A stretch of 23,542 bases of DNA from CAYVZU01 sp964455935 (GTDB lineage: Bacteria; Fibrobacterota; CAYVZU01), in NCBI GenBank assembly GCA_964455935.1, contig CAYVZU010000058.1:1-23542 (forward strand). Reading direction: 5' to 3'. Each line of letters begins with the position of its first letter. Position 1 is the first letter of the stretch. Both the position numbers and the translations under genes were made by a program. The notes beneath the pieces were generated by a model, which saw only the letters and a program-made list of their open reading frames with translations, searched no databases and was not told the origin of the DNA. Shown here piece by piece: positions 22,659 to 23,542 of this stretch.

Positions 22659-23542
22659 ATGTTTGGCCGACGCGTGACCCTGTTTCGCATTCTTGGTTTC
22701 AAAGTGGGAGTCGATGCCAGCTGGCTCATTATTGCCCTGCTTATTACCTGGTCTTTGGCGCGGGCCGTATTCCCTGTTTATTACCAGGATTTATCTCTTT
22801 CCACGTATTGGATTATGGGAGTCTTGGGCGCGCTGGGGCTGTTCGCCTCGATAATCGTTCACGAATTTTCTCACTCGATTGTGGCAAGGCGCTTTGGTCT
22901 TTCCATGAAGGGAATCACTCTTTTCGTGTTTGGCGGGGTCGCGGAAATGGAGGAAGAGCCCGAGAGCCCGCGCGCGGAATTTTCCATGGCCATTGCCGGC
23001 CCTCTGGCAAGCGTTTTGATTGGACTGGGCTTCCTGGGGCTTCACCAGATGGGCAAGGCCGAGGCGTGGACCGTTCCCGTGATGGGAATCCTCAATTATA
23101 TCGGATCCATTAACCTTCTGCTTGCGGCCTTTAATCTCCTGCCCGCGTTTCCGCTGGATGGCGGACGGGTCCTTCGCTCCGCGCTCTGGTCCTGGAAGAA
23201 GGACCTGCGCTGGGCAACCCGCGTTTCGGCTGGAACAGGCTCATTCTTCGGCCTCTTTCTGATCTTTCTGGGCCTCTTTGCCATTTTCAACGGGGCCATG
23301 GTAGGCGGACTGTGGTGGATCCTCATCGGGCTTTTTTTGCGTAACGCGGCCCAACTTTCGTATCAACGTGTTCTAATCAACCGTGCGCTCCAGGGCGAGC
23401 CGGTCGAACGATTCATGAAAAAGGAGCCGATTGCCGTCAGCCCCGGTCTCACGATCCACGACCTGATTGAGGACTATGTCTATAAACTGCACTACAAGAC
23501 CTTCCCGGTTGTCGAAAACGAACGGCTTGTCAGCTGCATTTC
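22659..23542 (+). CDS. Site-2-protease-like M50 metallopeptidase with CBS domain, 3' end cut off by window
   Basis: At least 294 aa; the window ends inside it. The ATG at 22659 has GGAG five bases upstream. It is an intramembrane zinc protease of the SpoIVFB/site-2 type. Seen: an N-terminal strand-like region RILGFKVGVDASWLI; hydrophobic segments at about 21-40, 50-72, 107-130, 140-165 and 195-225; the zinc motif H68-E69-F-S-H72; the second conserved site NLLPAFPLDGGR with D167; and a start of a CBS domain from about 250 (ERFMKKEPIAVSPGLTIHDL, then VYKLHYKTFPVVEN). The CBS domain usually regulates such proteases by nucleotide binding. Substrates are not predictable here. It is separated from the ferredoxin gene by 154 bp. 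Confidence 0.93.
   Translation, partial: MFGRRVTLFRILGFKVGVDASWLIIALLITWSLARAVFPVYYQDLSLSTYWIMGVLGALGLFASIIVHEFSHSIVARRFGLSMKGITLFVFGGVAEMEEEPESPRAEFSMAIAGPLASVLIGLGFLGLHQMGKAEAWTVPVMGILNYIGSINLLLAAFNLLPAFPLDGGRVLRSALWSWKKDLRWATRVSAGTGSFFGLFLIFLGLFAIFNGAMVGGLWWILIGLFLRNAAQLSYQRVLINRALQGEPVERFMKKEPIAVSPGLTIHDLIEDYVYKLHYKTFPVVENERLVSCI

Overview
The window looks like chromosomal DNA from an uncultured or poorly described Gram-negative bacterium with moderately high GC. The evidence for an outer membrane is two secreted proteins ending in a beta-barrel-like C-terminal Phe, plus an MlaE-type lipid-transport permease. The lineage cannot be fixed from the sequence. An FCB-group relative, perhaps near Fibrobacterota, is a guess based on the style of the paired outer-membrane proteins. 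No phage, CRISPR, rRNA, tRNA or transposase gene was seen.

Layout. (1) 11-5798, minus strand: three tightly spaced genes for large proteins of unknown function (493, 470 and 948 aa), apparently one operon and the best candidate for an undescribed system. (2) 5811-6129: a gene-free element of about 320 bp bounded by inverted repeats and full of small hairpins, abutting the operon's ribosome-binding site. (3) 6280-11784, minus strand: queH with a small membrane-protein gene, a comF-family gene, glnS and gltX. Three different palindromic repeats lie in the gaps here, and one runs into the 5' end of comF. (4) 11894-14325, plus strand: a DUF2156 (GNAT-like) protein overlapping thpR, then an MlaE-family permease. 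(5) 14346-17431: a promoter, two tandem paralogous outer-membrane proteins and a strong terminator. (6) 17476-20688, minus strand: a divergent class A penicillin-binding protein. (7) 20794-23542, plus strand: a sigma-54 response regulator, a sigma-54-type promoter in front of a small ferredoxin gene, a 21-codon mini-ORF, and a site-2-protease-like M50 peptidase cut by the window end.

How it fits together. Most genes are housekeeping: translation (GlnRS, GluRS), tRNA modification (QueH), RNA end chemistry (ThpR), and envelope building (PBP1-like, MlaE, outer-membrane proteins). The parts worth a second look are the three-gene unknown operon, the inverted-repeat element next to it, the self-contained sigma-54 activator/promoter/ferredoxin unit, the repeat that supplies the apparent comF start codon, and the duplicated outer-membrane protein pair.
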